Numbered from the stretch's first letter, positions 1 to 12,252 are shown. The stretch is 64,000 bases of DNA from Rhizopus sp. PT2906 (GCA_025529335.1 JAMYHX010000165.1:16271-80270); one strand, 5' to 3'. Numbers and translations are program-made. The notes: generated by a model not told the origin, from the sequence alone.

Positions 1-103
1 CTGTATTCAACAAAGACGGACAAGCTGTGACTTGTAAAAGGTGATCTTTTTATATAAAAAGTGAGGAAAGAAAGAAAAAAAGGGATAACTGTTTCTTTTC
101 TAC

Positions 104-1896
104 ATGTCAACTTTTTACTTGTATACCATTTTATTTATTCTCATCATGTCAGTTTTTTATTACAGTCCATATAAGCTCATATCCTATTTATTTAAAAACG
201 CACAACGCATAAGAGTAAATTGTTGGTACTGTAACACGGATGCCATCCTAGACTTGAGTTCAGGCGAATCAGCCAAATATTGGGTATGTCAAAGGTGTGA
301 AAGTGAGAATTTTAGAGATGAGGTAATAATAATAATAATAATAATAATCATATCCATCCTATTTTCTAATAATCATCAAAGCAAGGACAAGTGATGGACC
401 CCATTGTTCCTTCAAAATGCACGGAACCACCAAAAAGTAAGGGGAGCATATTGTTACATTACAAGCTTATTGATGATTTTTTATATAGTAACGACCTATA
501 GACCCTATATACCAGATCCAAACAAACCAACACTTTGCAATGAATGTCAAAAGGCTCAGGCACTCATATTATATCTATCAGAAGGATTTATTCCAGATGA
601 TGAAAATGTAAGACTTGATATTAGCCTGTGTCCTTGTTCTGATATACAGTTGTCAATTAGGAATTTGATTATAAAGAAAGATGTCAGCAGTATTTGTCAC
701 ATAAAAGATACCTTGATGATAGATATGATCTATGCCAAGAATGTCATGATGAAGTTGCAGCGTACCTTGAGCAACAGACCAAGCAATTTGGACCAGCAAG
801 ACTATACGAGCCAAACGAAGACGCCATCCCACCTCCAGAACCACAAGATACGTTCATGGTCAAAGAGTGCAACCGTAATAGATCAATGGCCAAATTCAAG
901 CTACAACGGCTGTTTTGGATATCGATGCATGCATTCACTCTACTATACCTTTATTACGGTAAAATAGCATGTCGTTGTTGTTTTTCATTCGTGCTAATGA
1001 GAATATATACTTTTGTTAGTCACTTGTTATCCAGCAGCAATCACAGATCATAACCCATTTTCTATCAGCATAAAGAGTTACATTACTCAAGCATATCACG
1101 CCTATAAAGAAGCAAATGCCTGGAATGAATGCATTTGGCTATTCATCGACTACATCAGGAGCATTATCCCAAGGTACTACAACTTCCACCGCGCTCTCTT
1201 TGTTTGTTCGCTAGGAGAACGCTTTCACGAGGGCGATTGTACTCGTATTGATATCCCTAATGGCGGCACTGAGTTCTTCCTGTACCATTTAGCCTCATAT
1301 TACGGAGTAACATGGCATGTGTTTCTGTATACGGCCTTTTGGGAAACACACCGTTATCACTACTGGAAGCTCTATTCGGCAAGTTCAATTTATATACTAT
1401 AACCTATGTTTTGGCTAACGTCTCGTTTAGTTTGCTCAACATGTCTTATTCTTGTTTAGAACTTCTCTCTTCTTTTATCCACCAACTTACATTTTACATA
1501 AACCAACATATTGTATCGCTGTCTACTTGGCTGTAAGTTAATCATACAATTGTCTCGTCATGCTGAACTAATGAATATATGTAGGTACTGTTTATACCAT
1601 TCTTCATTATTAGAATTCGAAAAGGATACGAATATTTCTTTACACCAGTGAACGTTAGAAGGTATCCCTCCAATGAGCCATACAATTTACTTCAAAGACA
1701 AGTAAGCTTAGACACATCTGATTTAAAGATAAGGCGAAGAAGAAAGACGGATCAAGTAAAAGAAAAAGAAAGTGTGTTTGATGACAAGCCCAAGAGAACT
1801 GATATGGACATGTTACGTTTAAATATGCGTTTTAATTATTTGAGAATAGACGAGAAAAAGGAAAGAAAAGAAGTTAGATTCAATGATCTCTTTTAA
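104..1896 (+). CDS. Ima1-like inner nuclear membrane protein (Ima1 N-terminal domain)
   Basis: Seven exons by my reading: 104-322, 382-436, 489-607, 661-958, 1020-1326, 1431-1532 and 1614-1896, giving 460 residues with every frame closing. A hydrophobic N-terminus is followed by paired cysteines (CWYC at residues 40-43, CQRC at 62-65) and later by CNEC and CQEC pairs. This zinc-binding layout is that of the Ima1/NET5 (Samp1, TMEM201) N-terminal domain. Family members sit in the inner nuclear membrane and link heterochromatin or centromeres to the cytoskeleton. Downstream hydrophobic stretches fit membrane spans, and the C-terminal 80 residues are basic and hydrophilic. The first intron begins with a GTAATAATAAT microsatellite. 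Exons 1-4 are well supported by the motif order. Exons 5-7 rest on frame and splice-site consistency only. Confidence 0.75.
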
Positions 1897-2420
1897 AAAT
1901 AAAGTTTTTATTGTATCTTGAATGCCAAACCCGCTAGTCTTCATCGTCCATATGATATTCATATAACACTCAACTAGTGAAGCACACACGTGTAGTTTAA
2001 CTACAAATCACTACGTTGAACAGTACTTGTTTGGACTATGGACCAAAAAATTGATCAATAGGGGGTTTAGCTCAGAGTAAAACGTATCTATGCGCCTCTA
2101 TCAATGATCAACTTGTCAATTTATAATGATATAAAAGCACCTTTTAATTCAGGGTATTTGTCCTAACTGACTACAGAATTCCTCCCTTTTTAGAAACTGG
2201 GTATAATGTTCATAGTTCCTCGTCTCATAAAAGGTATCACCCAACAGGAGGGACGGAGTGACTACACTTGAAGCTCTTGTGACTTGTTTTATTCTACCCA
2301 ACTTTTTTTGAGGCAAAGAAAAAAAAAAGGTTCTTTTTTTGTAAAAAATACTTTTTTGTACATACATCATGGGAAGGTAAAATAATATAAAAGAGATCAA
2401 TAAGGGGAATGAATATTAAT
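1897..2420. other. Intergenic region, no gene seen
   Basis: An AATAAA-type signal follows the stop of the Ima1-like gene directly. The rest is AT-rich with short A and T tracts near 2290-2350, consistent with a 3' end followed by the promoter of the Bud20-like gene. The open frame on the minus strand here has no recognisable content. Confidence 0.5.
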
Positions 2421-2916
2421 ATGACTAGACTTCGCCGTAAGAGAACACATCACAGCATCCGAGACAATTACCGTAAACAGCGTACTCGTGCTTATACAAG
2501 AGATCTTGATCAGATCCATGACGATTTAAAACCTGAAAACTATGAAAAAATGAAGCATCAAGAAGTGGATACCGACTTACCAGGACTTGGACAGCATTAT
2601 TGCGTAGAGTGTGCGTAAGTATTTGTTCATGGTGTTTTTGCTTGATGACAGACCTTTTTCTTTCTATAGACGTCATTTCATTTCAGATTCCCATTTACAA
2701 GAGCATTTAAAGAGTAAATTACATAAAAGAAGACTCAAGAAATTAGAAGAAGAACCATATACACAAGAAGAGGTAATATAATAAAGAAACGTATGTACGC
2801 TGGTATTGATGTTGGTCAACTAGGCTGATCGGGCAGCAGGTATTGGTAAGCCTGATAATGGTAAACGAGGAGGTAGATTAAGAATGACAGATGATGATGT
2901 GACAATGGAAGAGTAA
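2421..2916 (+). CDS. Bud20/ZNF593-like pre-60S ribosome shuttling factor
   Basis: Three exons (2421-2614, 2670-2772, 2824-2916) encode 129 residues. The basic N-terminus (TRLRRKRTHH), the 'DLDQIHDDLKPEN' segment and a single C2H2 zinc finger (CVECARHF then H-x5-H in 'SHLQEHLKSKLH') are the signature of Bud20/ZNF593. Bud20 binds late nuclear pre-60S particles and helps export them through the nuclear pore. The zinc finger is split by intron 1, right after the second cysteine. An in-frame ATG at 2409 would add four residues; I prefer 2421 because the family starts with M-x-R followed by the basic stretch. The C-terminus is a short acidic tail. Confidence is high for family and exon structure. 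Confidence 0.85.
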
Positions 2917-3006
2917 CAACAGGATCAATAATAATGCATTTGTTTTTTCTCTTTTTTTTTATATATATAAATATTATTCATTCATTTCTGTGTGCAAACA
3001 AGAGCT

Positions 3007-3972
3007 TTATTTTTGTGGATAATTCAATAGTCTGCCTCCTTGATTGACGTATTCTTCTAAATAATATTTAAAGCTATTAAACACTTCTTCAGATGTAGTA
3101 TCTCTTGCATAACAATCTACAAATTTGCCTTCTGGATCCATCAAATAAAGAAAGATGGAGTGATCGACGAGGTAATCGTCCTCTGGCTTTGCATTAGGTG
3201 GTGTGTATGAATAGACTCTAAATGATCTTGCTACTCTTTTCAATTCATCTTTATCACCTGTAAATCCAATCAGGTCTGGATGAAAGTCCTTGACGTACTC
3301 TTTGACAGCTTCAGCTGTATCTCGTAATGGATCACATGTGATGAATACAGGTACAAGTACGTCCTCTCCTATCTCTTGCTTGACCTTGTCTGTTACTTCA
3401 GCCATTTTATCCAATTCTTCAGGGCAGATGTCAGGGCAGTGTGTAAATCCAAAATAGACCATGTAATAACGTCCTTTGAAATCATCTGAGCTAGTTACTT
3501 TATCTTCATTGACATTATAAAGTTTAAAAGGACTGCCAATATTCGGTCGACCAAAGCTTTTAATCTTTTCTCTCTCTCGCTTTTCACCTTTTGTCAATAG
3601 TTATGTTTTTGCTTTATATATAAAATAGGTTGACCTACTTACGCATGAGTCGTAATTTTTCTTTTTCTTGTCTAAAATAGACTACCAGTCCAACAGCTGT
3701 GGCGCCTAACACAACAGCAGATTTCCAAGTAAACATCTAATTGAATAGCCAGTCAATTCCCTCTCTGTATCTATATCATATAAACAAACACATACCTTGG
3801 GTTGAGGTGGAGGTGTTTGTTGTGTTGCATAAAAACGTTTATAATGTAGTCTAGTTGTACTGCGTGTACATGATGTAGCAGGCTATAATAAACATAAGTT
3901 TCTCCTTTATTAAAAATAACAACTATTTACTTTTACATAACACCTTGTTGTTAACCTTGACAAGAATGACAT
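3007..3972 (-). CDS. SCO1: Sco1/SenC mitochondrial copper chaperone
   Basis: Four exons in transcript order: 3972-3931, 3882-3796, 3736-3643 and 3587-3007, giving 267 residues. The first two exons carry an Arg/Thr-rich presequence, the third a single membrane span (around 'SAVVLGATAVGLVVYF'), and the last the thioredoxin-fold SCO domain. It has the copper-binding CPDIC motif within 'FGFTHCPDICPEE' and the distal histidine in 'YLVDHS'. Sco1 delivers copper to the CuA site of cytochrome c oxidase subunit 2 from the inner mitochondrial membrane, with its domain facing the intermembrane space. All residues needed for copper binding are present. Phase-0 introns separate the targeting exons from the catalytic exon. 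It is divergent from the Ssk1-like gene. Confidence 0.93.
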
Positions 3973-4412
3973 TCAGGAAAAAAAAGAAAGTAATGAACGC
4001 CCTTGTCAAAAGGAAAAAAAAAAAAGTACTATCGGAGTTGTAGTCACTCGGATAAATTCAACACTCTTATTTTATGACCACACCTTAAAGACATCCTTAA
4101 TCATCAATCCAAGCTACACTTTATATATATTTCTACTGCATCCCCTTATAAATCACACAATAGCCATAGATGGGCCGAGATAAAGTGTTACAGAATAAAT
4201 CCCAGTAGCCAATCAGATATTCAAGCGGCACAAAACTGGGAAGGTCTAGCATTTGGTGAAAAAAGGATAGGAACCAAGCTTTTTTTCTTTGTTTTCTTTT
4301 TTCTCTTATTCTTTTTAAATATACTTTTTTCTCTTTTTTCTCTTTTTATATTTAAGTAGCTTGACTGATTATTACATTTAAATAAAGAGGAAAGAAAAAA
4401 AAAATAAAGAGA
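3973..4412. promoter_or_regulatory. Divergent promoter region between SCO1 and the SSK1-like gene
   Basis: About 440 bp separate two divergent start codons. The sequence has A tracts near 4015, a TATATATA-like stretch near 4123-4132, and strong CT-rich tracts at 4280-4350 just before the downstream ATG. The CT tract resembles pyrimidine-rich leaders of other genes in this window. No specific operator could be assigned. Confidence 0.4.
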
Positions 4413-7400
4413 ATGAACTTGAACGAAAAGCTGAGTGATCAGTCAAACGATATTCAAAATAAAGAAAAACAACAACCTGTTCGACCCCAGCTCAGTTATC
4501 TAAGAACAGCGTGGACCTCATCAGAAATATACAGAGCAACATTAAAGACACTTGAACCTGACCAACAAGAGGATCCATTGACATCAAGAGATGATGCTAC
4601 TTTTAAATTACAACTACCACGCATTTCAATACCTGAAGACACTGACCAGGATGAGATTGTTGGACAAGTATTCCAAATGATTCTTGTTGCTAATGTCTTG
4701 TGTTGGTGTGAATCTATACTGACCACAGTCATTGTCCTTTATACAACAGATGACTGGTGGAGACATGCCATCTTACCTGTCTATATTGTTTGGTGGAGTA
4801 TCATGATACTTGTACTACAACACAATACGGAATATGTATACCAATATATCAATTGGACACAATCAAGCACAGTCATCATGGCTGCTAGTCACTCCGTTAT
4901 GCTTCATAACCCATACTATGTACTCGCGTTCTTGCCTTGGGTATCCTTCTTGTTATACATGTTTGCCAGACGCATCTTGATCGCACATGAAACAAGTTCC
5001 AAACGACTAAAACAACATTTACAATCAGAACAAGAAAAGATACAAACCAAAATAGACGAAACGATGAATGAGTATAGGGATCATCAATTGACGTTTATGA
5101 AAACTGTGTCTCAAGAAATACAAGATGTTGCCCTTATGGTCATCACCACGCTAGAGCAATTCTCACCTACCGCTATCCTATTCAACACACATGAGTTGCT
5201 AAGTGCATGCTCTTTGGCGATACCAACAGCTAGTGTCTTTGCTATCAATACAACCATACGACAAATATGTCACGTTAGCTCTCATTTACACCTGCTGTCT
5301 CGTCTAGTGTGGCAAGCTTGGCCGCGCATGAATAGCAACCTGATAGATAATACATTACCTGAGCTTGTAACGAACGAATTCGATATAGGCGAGTTATTAC
5401 AAAACATTGGTGACGCCATGGCAGGTGTGGCAGCCAAATTGGATGTTGAATTTGTAATTTATCATTGCGAGAACAGTCTTCATCATACAATGGTCATTGG
5501 TGATGAAGGTGCTATCCGACATGCATTAATCAATGTAAGATTTAATACGCTTTTAATGAATACAAAATTCATATGACTTTGATATATAGCACCTGCGTAA
5601 TATACTCGAATGCTGTACTCCTGGTGCTTGCATTGAGGTTGGACTTAACGTGGCGACCATCACAGATTCAGACAACCTGACCATCACCTTCCAGGTCACT
5701 CACACAGCTTCACCTGCTATTCGTAATTCCAGTGCTGCACTATTACCCAATGCCAACCTGACTGCACAGCTCTTATCCTATATTCATGCGACAACGACCG
5801 TTGAGACGCACAAAAACCAAACAAGATTTGAATTTGCATTTGAACTTGAAAGCGGACGTGAAGAAAACCGAAAACTGTTTATCAGCAAGGAAACATTACT
5901 ATTGAAAAACCATTATGCAAACATCAAGTTTTCGAACGAGCCTAGCCTGAAGGAACTCACAAAGTTTATCGGCAATTTGAAGGGACTCAAGATTGTTCTG
6001 CATGCACGTGAAAAGAGCAGTTTTGCCAAACACCTTACGGGTTGTCTGGCGAGCTGGAACACAGATATCAGCCATGTTCCTGTCGTTCAGCGTCCTCAGT
6101 TTCAGCAACATGATGACACAGGATCAGAAACCGACGTCTCGACCACCTCTTCTACTGCATCCGTCATGGCAGCTCGAAGCAACACCAGTGCGGCGACAAC
6201 GCCTCCTGTACCTTCACCAGCGATTGAAGAAGAACACATTCACTCTATTCCTCCTTCCTTCATCTTGATTGATGACGACGTTCTCACACTAGAAGGTAAG
6301 CTGAACGAATTCCGTGCTCAGCCACCAGCATCGGCCAATGTCTTACATGTCAAACGACACCATCAGCACAAGAAATCGAACCTGTACCAAAACTTTTTCC
6401 ACCAAGGCACTACCGCCATCATCCATTTCACCTCACTTTCCAACTACAAGGCGGTTCGAGATACCATCCAGTGCTTCACGTTCTTGCCGAACCGTGATCC
6501 CTTTTCGATGCCTCGCGTCGTCGTCGTGCCCAAACCTGCTGGTCCGCGTCGGTTCTTAACGGCTCTGCATACCGCATGGAACAATGCAGTGGTCGAACCT
6601 CACTTTTCGGCCATTGCGACGTCGCCCTCGAGCCCCGTGCCTCCGATCGTCTCGTTGTTGGTTCAGAGGGAGCTGGCTGCGAATAGTCCCAACTCGAATT
6701 CTGCAGTGACGTCGCCTAGTCAAGAGGGTAATAACAGGTCATCCCCTGGTGCTGCCAATGATGCTTCGAGTACGACGACGCGTCGTAGACCCTTGAGTGG
6801 CATATTTAGTCCATCGAGCGATAACAACAGTCATTACTTTGCAGCTCATCATCATCAGCAACAACAACAACAACAACAACAACAACAGACGGCGAACTCA
6901 CCTCGACGTAAATCCAATACGGATCAGCCTATGGACTACTTGACGGTCAAGTCGACTGGGTCGCCCAACAATCCAAACTTATCACCATGTGAGGTTGTGA
7001 CAAATGTAGCAGGAGACATGTGTGATCAGAAAGCAAGTTCGCCTAATGCCTCCCCTGCAGTGCAAGAACAAAAGGACGACGAGGTCAAGGAAAAAAAGAT
7101 GTCGAGGGCCATGTCCAACTTTAAATTGCACAAGAAAAAGAAGAAGGATAAAAGAACGCCATTTGGTAACGTCGTCAGTCCTCCAATTAATGTGTTGATT
7201 GTAGAAGGTAAAACTTCATATATACATATCTGATGTGTAACCATGTACTCTTTGATAGACAATATCATCAATCAAGCCATCTTGTCTGTATGGATGAAAA
7301 AGCACCAGATCAAATTTTCAGTGGCCAGTAATGGATTAGAGGCAGTAGACAAGTGGAAGAGTGGCAAGTTCCATCTGATCTTGATGGACATTCAGTTACC

Positions 7401-8151
7401 GGTGATGAACGGTATCGAAGCAACCAAGACGATTCGTTCGATTGAAAAGGAACAGAAGATTGGTGTCTTGCCCATGTCTTCCTCCTTTTTACGACAGCAA
7501 CAGGCAGTGGCAGCAGCAGCAGCAAATACGATTATGAATGAACAACAAGAGGAGGACTTACCGCCGATGTTGAGCGAAGAGGACAAGCGTGTGACACCTT
7601 CCATATTCCGGTCACCAGTGATTATCGTTGCTCTGACAGCCTCGTCATTGGAGTCTGATCGTCACGCGGCGCTTGCTGCCGGATGTAATGATTTCTTGAC
7701 AAAGCCGGTGAGCCTGGAATGGCTTGAAAAGAAGATCATCGAGTGGGGATGTATGCAGGCACTGATCGATTTCGAAGGGTGGCGACGATGGAAGAAGACG
7801 GCTGAACCGAAAAAACCAAGTACGCCCAAGGTGACGACGCCTACCGTGACGGAGGAAATGGAGGCAGAAAAGAGACGAATTGAGGAGCTCAGTAAGTCGC
7901 CTAATCGGACAGGTATCATGCTTCCTGGTGTGGGTAATCTGGTAAAATCCAGAAGACTGTCTTCAGTCGACCGTTATACATTAAAGGCGTCCAAGAGCGA
8001 TTCAGATACACAATCTGCAAATCAAATGCAGTTACGGCCTTCGTCGTCAGCATCCACAGCATCGTCAAGATCAAAGAAAGATTGTGATGAAGATGATAGC
8101 AATTCGTTGAAAAAGGCTATAAGGTCCAAGGGACAGCAAATGTCAATGTAA
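4413..8151 (+). CDS. SSK1: Ssk1-type response regulator with membrane domain and degenerate histidine kinase region
   Basis: Three exons (4413-5534, 5590-7207, 7259-8151) encode 1210 residues. Residues about 90-190 hold three or four membrane spans. A helical stretch follows in which the histidine-kinase H-box is degenerate (VSQEIQDV, glutamine at the usual histidine), then an N-box-like part (GDEGAIRHALINHLRN). The middle is low complexity with a polyglutamine run. The C-terminus is a receiver domain: 'NVLIVEDNIINQAIL', phospho-acceptor Asp957 in 'LILMDIQLPVMNG', then LTASS and TKPVS. The closing block (IEWGCMQALIDF) is typical of Ssk1, which passes phosphorelay signals to the HOG MAP kinase cascade. 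A roughly 50-residue insertion interrupts the receiver before the LTASS strand. The last part is Ser-rich. The Ssk1 call is strong; the function of the N-terminal half is inference. Confidence 0.9.
6852..6891 (+). repeat. CAA/CAG microsatellite encoding polyglutamine in the SSK1-like gene
   Basis: A run of mostly CAA codons encodes about a dozen glutamines after a short His stretch. It lies in the low-complexity linker between the pseudo-kinase region and the receiver domain. Confidence 0.85.
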
Positions 8152-8849
8152 ATAGTTTTTCACCCCAACTCCCCCCCCCCTCAGAAAGATGTACTAATAA
8201 ATAATAATACAGTATATGAACCTTCAGACTTTGACTCAAAAAAATACCTGTTAGAACAAAAAATCTTTGAAAAAAGCATTTTTTAATCTGTCAGCCTTAA
8301 AACAAAAAATATCTTAAGAATTACCGTAGTAATAACCTACGAAGACTCATCTGTAACCTATAACATTTAGAAGACAATTTATCCAAAAAGATGATGTCTT
8401 TTATGCCAAGTTCTGGCTTATTGTCTTAAAATAGTAATTAACAAATCAAGGCAAAGAGAGATACACTTTTTACTTTTAGTTCAGCATCAAATCCCTTTGA
8501 AACTATCGTATGTCCTGCCCTTATGCTGTGTGTTCTCTTTTTAGTATTTATGAATAATGCATTGATATTCTAGTTTAACATGAATAACCAAATAAACAAT
8601 CGTCTTACTGTCAATGATGATGTTCCGCGCATAGTTGGCAACAATTCAGCTATGTACTATAGCAGCCAAATGATTATTGCTCAAAATATGACTTATCGAC
8701 CTTGAAAAGAAACAATCCAAGTTGGTAACGTCATAAACTCACGTTTAGCTTGACGCTACGCATTGAAAACTTTCGTTGGATTACATCCTAGGTAATAGAT
8801 AGAGGTAGTGCCTGTAGTATTAGTCTAATTTCTGTCGCATTTTCTGGTG
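8152..8849. other. Intergenic region, no gene seen
   Basis: AT-rich sequence downstream of the SSK1-like gene with a C tract near 8171-8180 and an AATAAATAATAAT 3'-end-like stretch near 8196. No open frame of note and no RNA gene recognised. Confidence 0.5.
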
Positions 8850-9739
8850 CATGTAATGTTTCCCGAAAACAAATGGACTTTCTCAACTGGTACAGTGGTA
8901 GAAAAAACGATTATGTGAATTTGGCAAGCTTCAAATTGAAGAGCATCTTTCTCAGTCTTTCATCTTTGATGTCAACGATTCTGAATTGTATATCAAACAT
9001 GGGACATTCACGAGTGGTGAGATTGAGGGAATAATGATTAATTATAACAATATTTGAACAAATTCAACTGCAAATCAGCAGTAGACATAAGAAAAGCATT
9101 GAATCAAAAAGAAAGTTAGGAAGACAGTTACTATCAAGATAAACATTTCGATTTAGACTGGATCAAACAATCGATATATATGCTTTCACAAGAATACGAA
9201 CTTGATAGCTTCGCAAACGATCACTCCGAGAATTGTATAATATACACGTATGGTGTATTATCGATAGATGCTTTAGAAATCTAAAAGGAATCGAAATTAT
9301 AACGTAAACACATTTTCATGCATTCCTATTTAATCTTTGTATTAATTATCAAGCGTTTTTAGAGGTGAGAGGGCATCAGTGGCGTCTGCTGTAAGAAAAA
9401 AAAAACACCAAAAGAACTTTAGAAGACGTATATAACTCAGAAAAAATATGGGTCGACGATTTGATTTCCTAAAGAGAAAGACATCCAAAAAGCACCATTA
9501 GTTTAGAGTATGGTGCGGCAGAGGTGGCTAAAAGTTACGACTTAAACAGCAACAAAATGATAATCGAAAGAAATGCGAAGCTGCCAAGAGTCTTAAAAGA
9601 CATGTTGGATATGCTTGTGCAAGAAAAGCAAGGAAATGCTAGTAGTTTATGCACGTTTGGTATTGTACATTCCGGTAAGATAAGAAATTGCTCTAAGTAT
9701 ATTGTTTATGATGAACTGATATATGTTCTGCGTTCCTAA
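8850..9739 (+). pseudogene. Decayed member of a dispersed Mucoralean gene family
   Basis: Short coding stretches in shifting frames read in one order on the plus strand. First comes an 'FSTGTVVE' start region near 8880 and an 'FIFDVNDSELYIK' part. Near 9120-9280 there is 'YYQDKHFDLDWIKQSI' followed by 'EYELDSF', then 'RGERASVASAVRKK' near 9363-9405. The last stretch, 9500-9739, contains 'EYGAAEVAKSYDLNSNK' and 'LPRVLKDMLDMLVQ'. Stops and frameshifts separate these blocks, so it is not a working gene. I recall proteins of this pattern as large lineage-specific families of unknown function in Mucorales, often near mobile elements; that is memory, not a search. A second relic with the same block order lies at 41.0-41.55 kb on the other strand. 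Confidence 0.6.
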
Positions 9740-10150
9740 ATCAAGAGTTTATGCATGCAAATTATTTCTCTATTGTTATATTTCAACTAACGATAGAACA
9801 CAGGGAAAACATTTGTTTTTTTCACAATCATATTTTATTTACTATAGTAATATTGTTTATGATAAATAACTCACAGAAGGTATTTACGTGATGTTTTGGC
9901 TGATGTAGTGTTGTATTTGGGTTTTGAAAATAGTTTTAAATAAAGTAGAAAATACGATGAGATTGTGTTGTATCTTTATTCGGAATAAAGTGAAGAGAAA
10001 AGAGATGATAGCACAATCTATAATTATATATTAAGAAGTTGAGGCATTTAAACTGGATTGACTATATTTAATTAAAGTGTAACAGATCTTATAGTGACAT
10101 TAGGTTCAACTCTAAACATTGTATTTAAGCACTGAATAGTAGCGTGAATA
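9740..10150. other. Intergenic region, no gene seen
   Basis: AT-rich tail of the relic followed by the 3' side of the RBR ligase gene. I see no coding content, repeat or RNA gene. Confidence 0.5.
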
Positions 10151-12007
10151 CTACAGAAACACGTCCTTTAAGAGAATAAAAACCGTCCTTTGAGAAAATA
10201 AGAACCACTTTTGGTTTTCAAAAAGCAGCCCTTTAATGTTGGAACAACTGTAAGTCCTCCGTTTTACACAATAAGAACTTTGTGATCCCTTCTCTTTAAT
10301 AAATATATTTATTTTATTTACAAGTTTCTGCGACGAAATAAATAAGTAATTACAATGTTTGGATGCTTTGTCTTCTAGCGTCGATGGCATGCATATCAGG
10401 TACGCCAAGTTCAGCCTATGACTCTATATTAGATGTGTTCACAATAAGTATTCATTTACCTTGCTCTCGTTATCCCGTAGTAGAACATCTTCGGTACTTT
10501 CGCCGCACTGATAAAATCCGCATTTTTGCTGACAAAGATATAGGTTGGTTTCTATACTCTGTGTTTTTTGATTTTGCTTACCTGAGTCCATGCAGATCCA
10601 CACTTCCAACAGAACCGATAACCGCACTGTAAGCAGTCTACTTTATTACACCCTTCGTCTCGATTGATCATGACCGAGCAATTTGGACAAGGTCGGCTAG
10701 AATATAACATTTAGAAACGTATGTACACAAACTTATATCTTTACGTATTATTGAGTTTCCATTGAATAGTCGATATCAGTTCCGCATCTGTTGATCCCTT
10801 TAGCTTGGCCTTTAAATAATCCAAACAGCCTAGTCCGAGATGTGCCGTTTCTCCGCATTGAAGGCATAACGTATCACCACAGTTCATGCTGACCAAGGTG
10901 TATTAGAAAAAAACTTTTTCAAAGACCGATTTAACATTTACCAAATTTCCATGGGGAAATAGGAGATGTGTCTAAACTGAGCATGTTTCCAAGCTTCAGG
11001 TATAATCTCCAAAGCGACCAACTGCTTTGATATGGATGATGCCAGACAGTAGAGATCCATTTGATTTAATACGACTTGATGAAGGATGGGTATGACTTGT
11101 TGGCAAAGTTCCTGCGTGCGTCCCACGCGGAAAGTCGATCCTTTTTGGCAAGTTGACAAGAAATGCTGAGTTGCTTCATGAATGAGAATAGAGAGCGATG
11201 CGTTCTTTGCTGATTTTGAAAGCAAATCCAAATCCTTTGCTATATTTGCAAGCCGACTTTGATGTCAAGGCATATGTTAAATGTTGCTGTTGTTGTCATG
11301 CTCTTTTTTTTTATATACCTTTCTCGAGATATCCCTTGTGCGTTAGGAGACTGACAGGGTGAGATTGAGTGTTGGCAAGTGATACAGTATCGAGAATAAG
11401 GTCTATAGGGTTGATTGAATTTATTGTATTTTGCCACGATCTCTGGTGACACATATCGGCTCCATTCTGCCTGGTTTATGATTTCTTGGCACACTTTATA
11501 ACAGTTAGTTTTTTATTGTCAAGTTTTGATTGTAATATTTCCATACCTGGACATTTGATACGGGTTACTCCTAGGCCCCAGGATTGGTTGACAGTTTCTT
11601 CGATATACCTAAATTAACAATAAGTGGCACTCTCCTTTTTTTTTCCAATGGGTAAAACCATTTTACCTTGAAAAGCAATCTTTACAGAATTGGTCACGGC
11701 AGGATTCTAAGCATAAATTGTATGTTTGATCAAGACATATTGAGCATCTTTGTAGCCAAAAGTACATGTTATTCATTTCATCTTCGGCCTTTGTTGTTTT
11801 CTTGGGTGTGAGTGGATAATGGTGATGGGAAGAAATCAATCTGTACACCCAACCAATGATAAATGATAGTGTTCGTAAAAAGATGGCAGGCATTAATAAA
11901 GTTGGACAAAATAAATAAAAAAAGGGCAGACAATAACAAAATAATATATTGAAAATATTGAATTTAGATATAATCTCTTTCATCTGTTGCCAATAGCTCT
12001 TTTCCAT
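10151..12007 (-). CDS. RBR (RING-between-RING) E3 ubiquitin ligase with N-terminal hydrophobic region
   Basis: Eight exons in transcript order: 12007-11667, 11608-11547, 11493-11319, 11256-10942, 10888-10745, 10696-10582, 10528-10460 and 10423-10151, giving 497 residues. RING1 starts at residue 88 (CSICLDQ, then 'CRDQFCKDCF' and 'IKCPVC'). The in-between RING has 'CMNCGDTLCLQCGETAH'. RING2 is 'CPNCSVMINRDEGCNK' followed by 'CLQCGYRFCWKCG', where the cysteine at the catalytic position is inferred from the RBR family. RBR ligases form a thioester with ubiquitin on RING2 before transfer to substrate. Residues about 17-58 hold two strongly hydrophobic segments, suggesting membrane anchoring. The last exon has no recognisable domain and the true stop may differ. 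Substrate unknown. Confidence 0.8.
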
Positions 12008-12252
12008 GGTGATTGTTGCTATAGTGAAAAAGAAAAAAAAAGAAGAAAAAGTGGTAAAGAAATGAATTTATAAATGTCTGCAATTTTTCTATGGGAAATT
12101 GTTCAATGACCGCCGTGTCGACTTTTATGCAAATGATGTAATATGTATATTTTATTTACTAACAGAATATAACAGAGTATGTACACACGGACGATAGATA
12201 ACTTTTGAGAAATAATAACAAGAGATAGAGAAAGTAATGTACAATGTGTATT

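Noticed and set aside
2149..2400. Minus-strand frame upstream of the Bud20-like gene
   Set aside because: Low complexity (Phe/Lys from T/A runs), no splice or domain support.
6852..6891. Short tandem units considered as CRISPR-like arrays
   Set aside because: These are trinucleotide microsatellites without spacers, in a eukaryotic gene.
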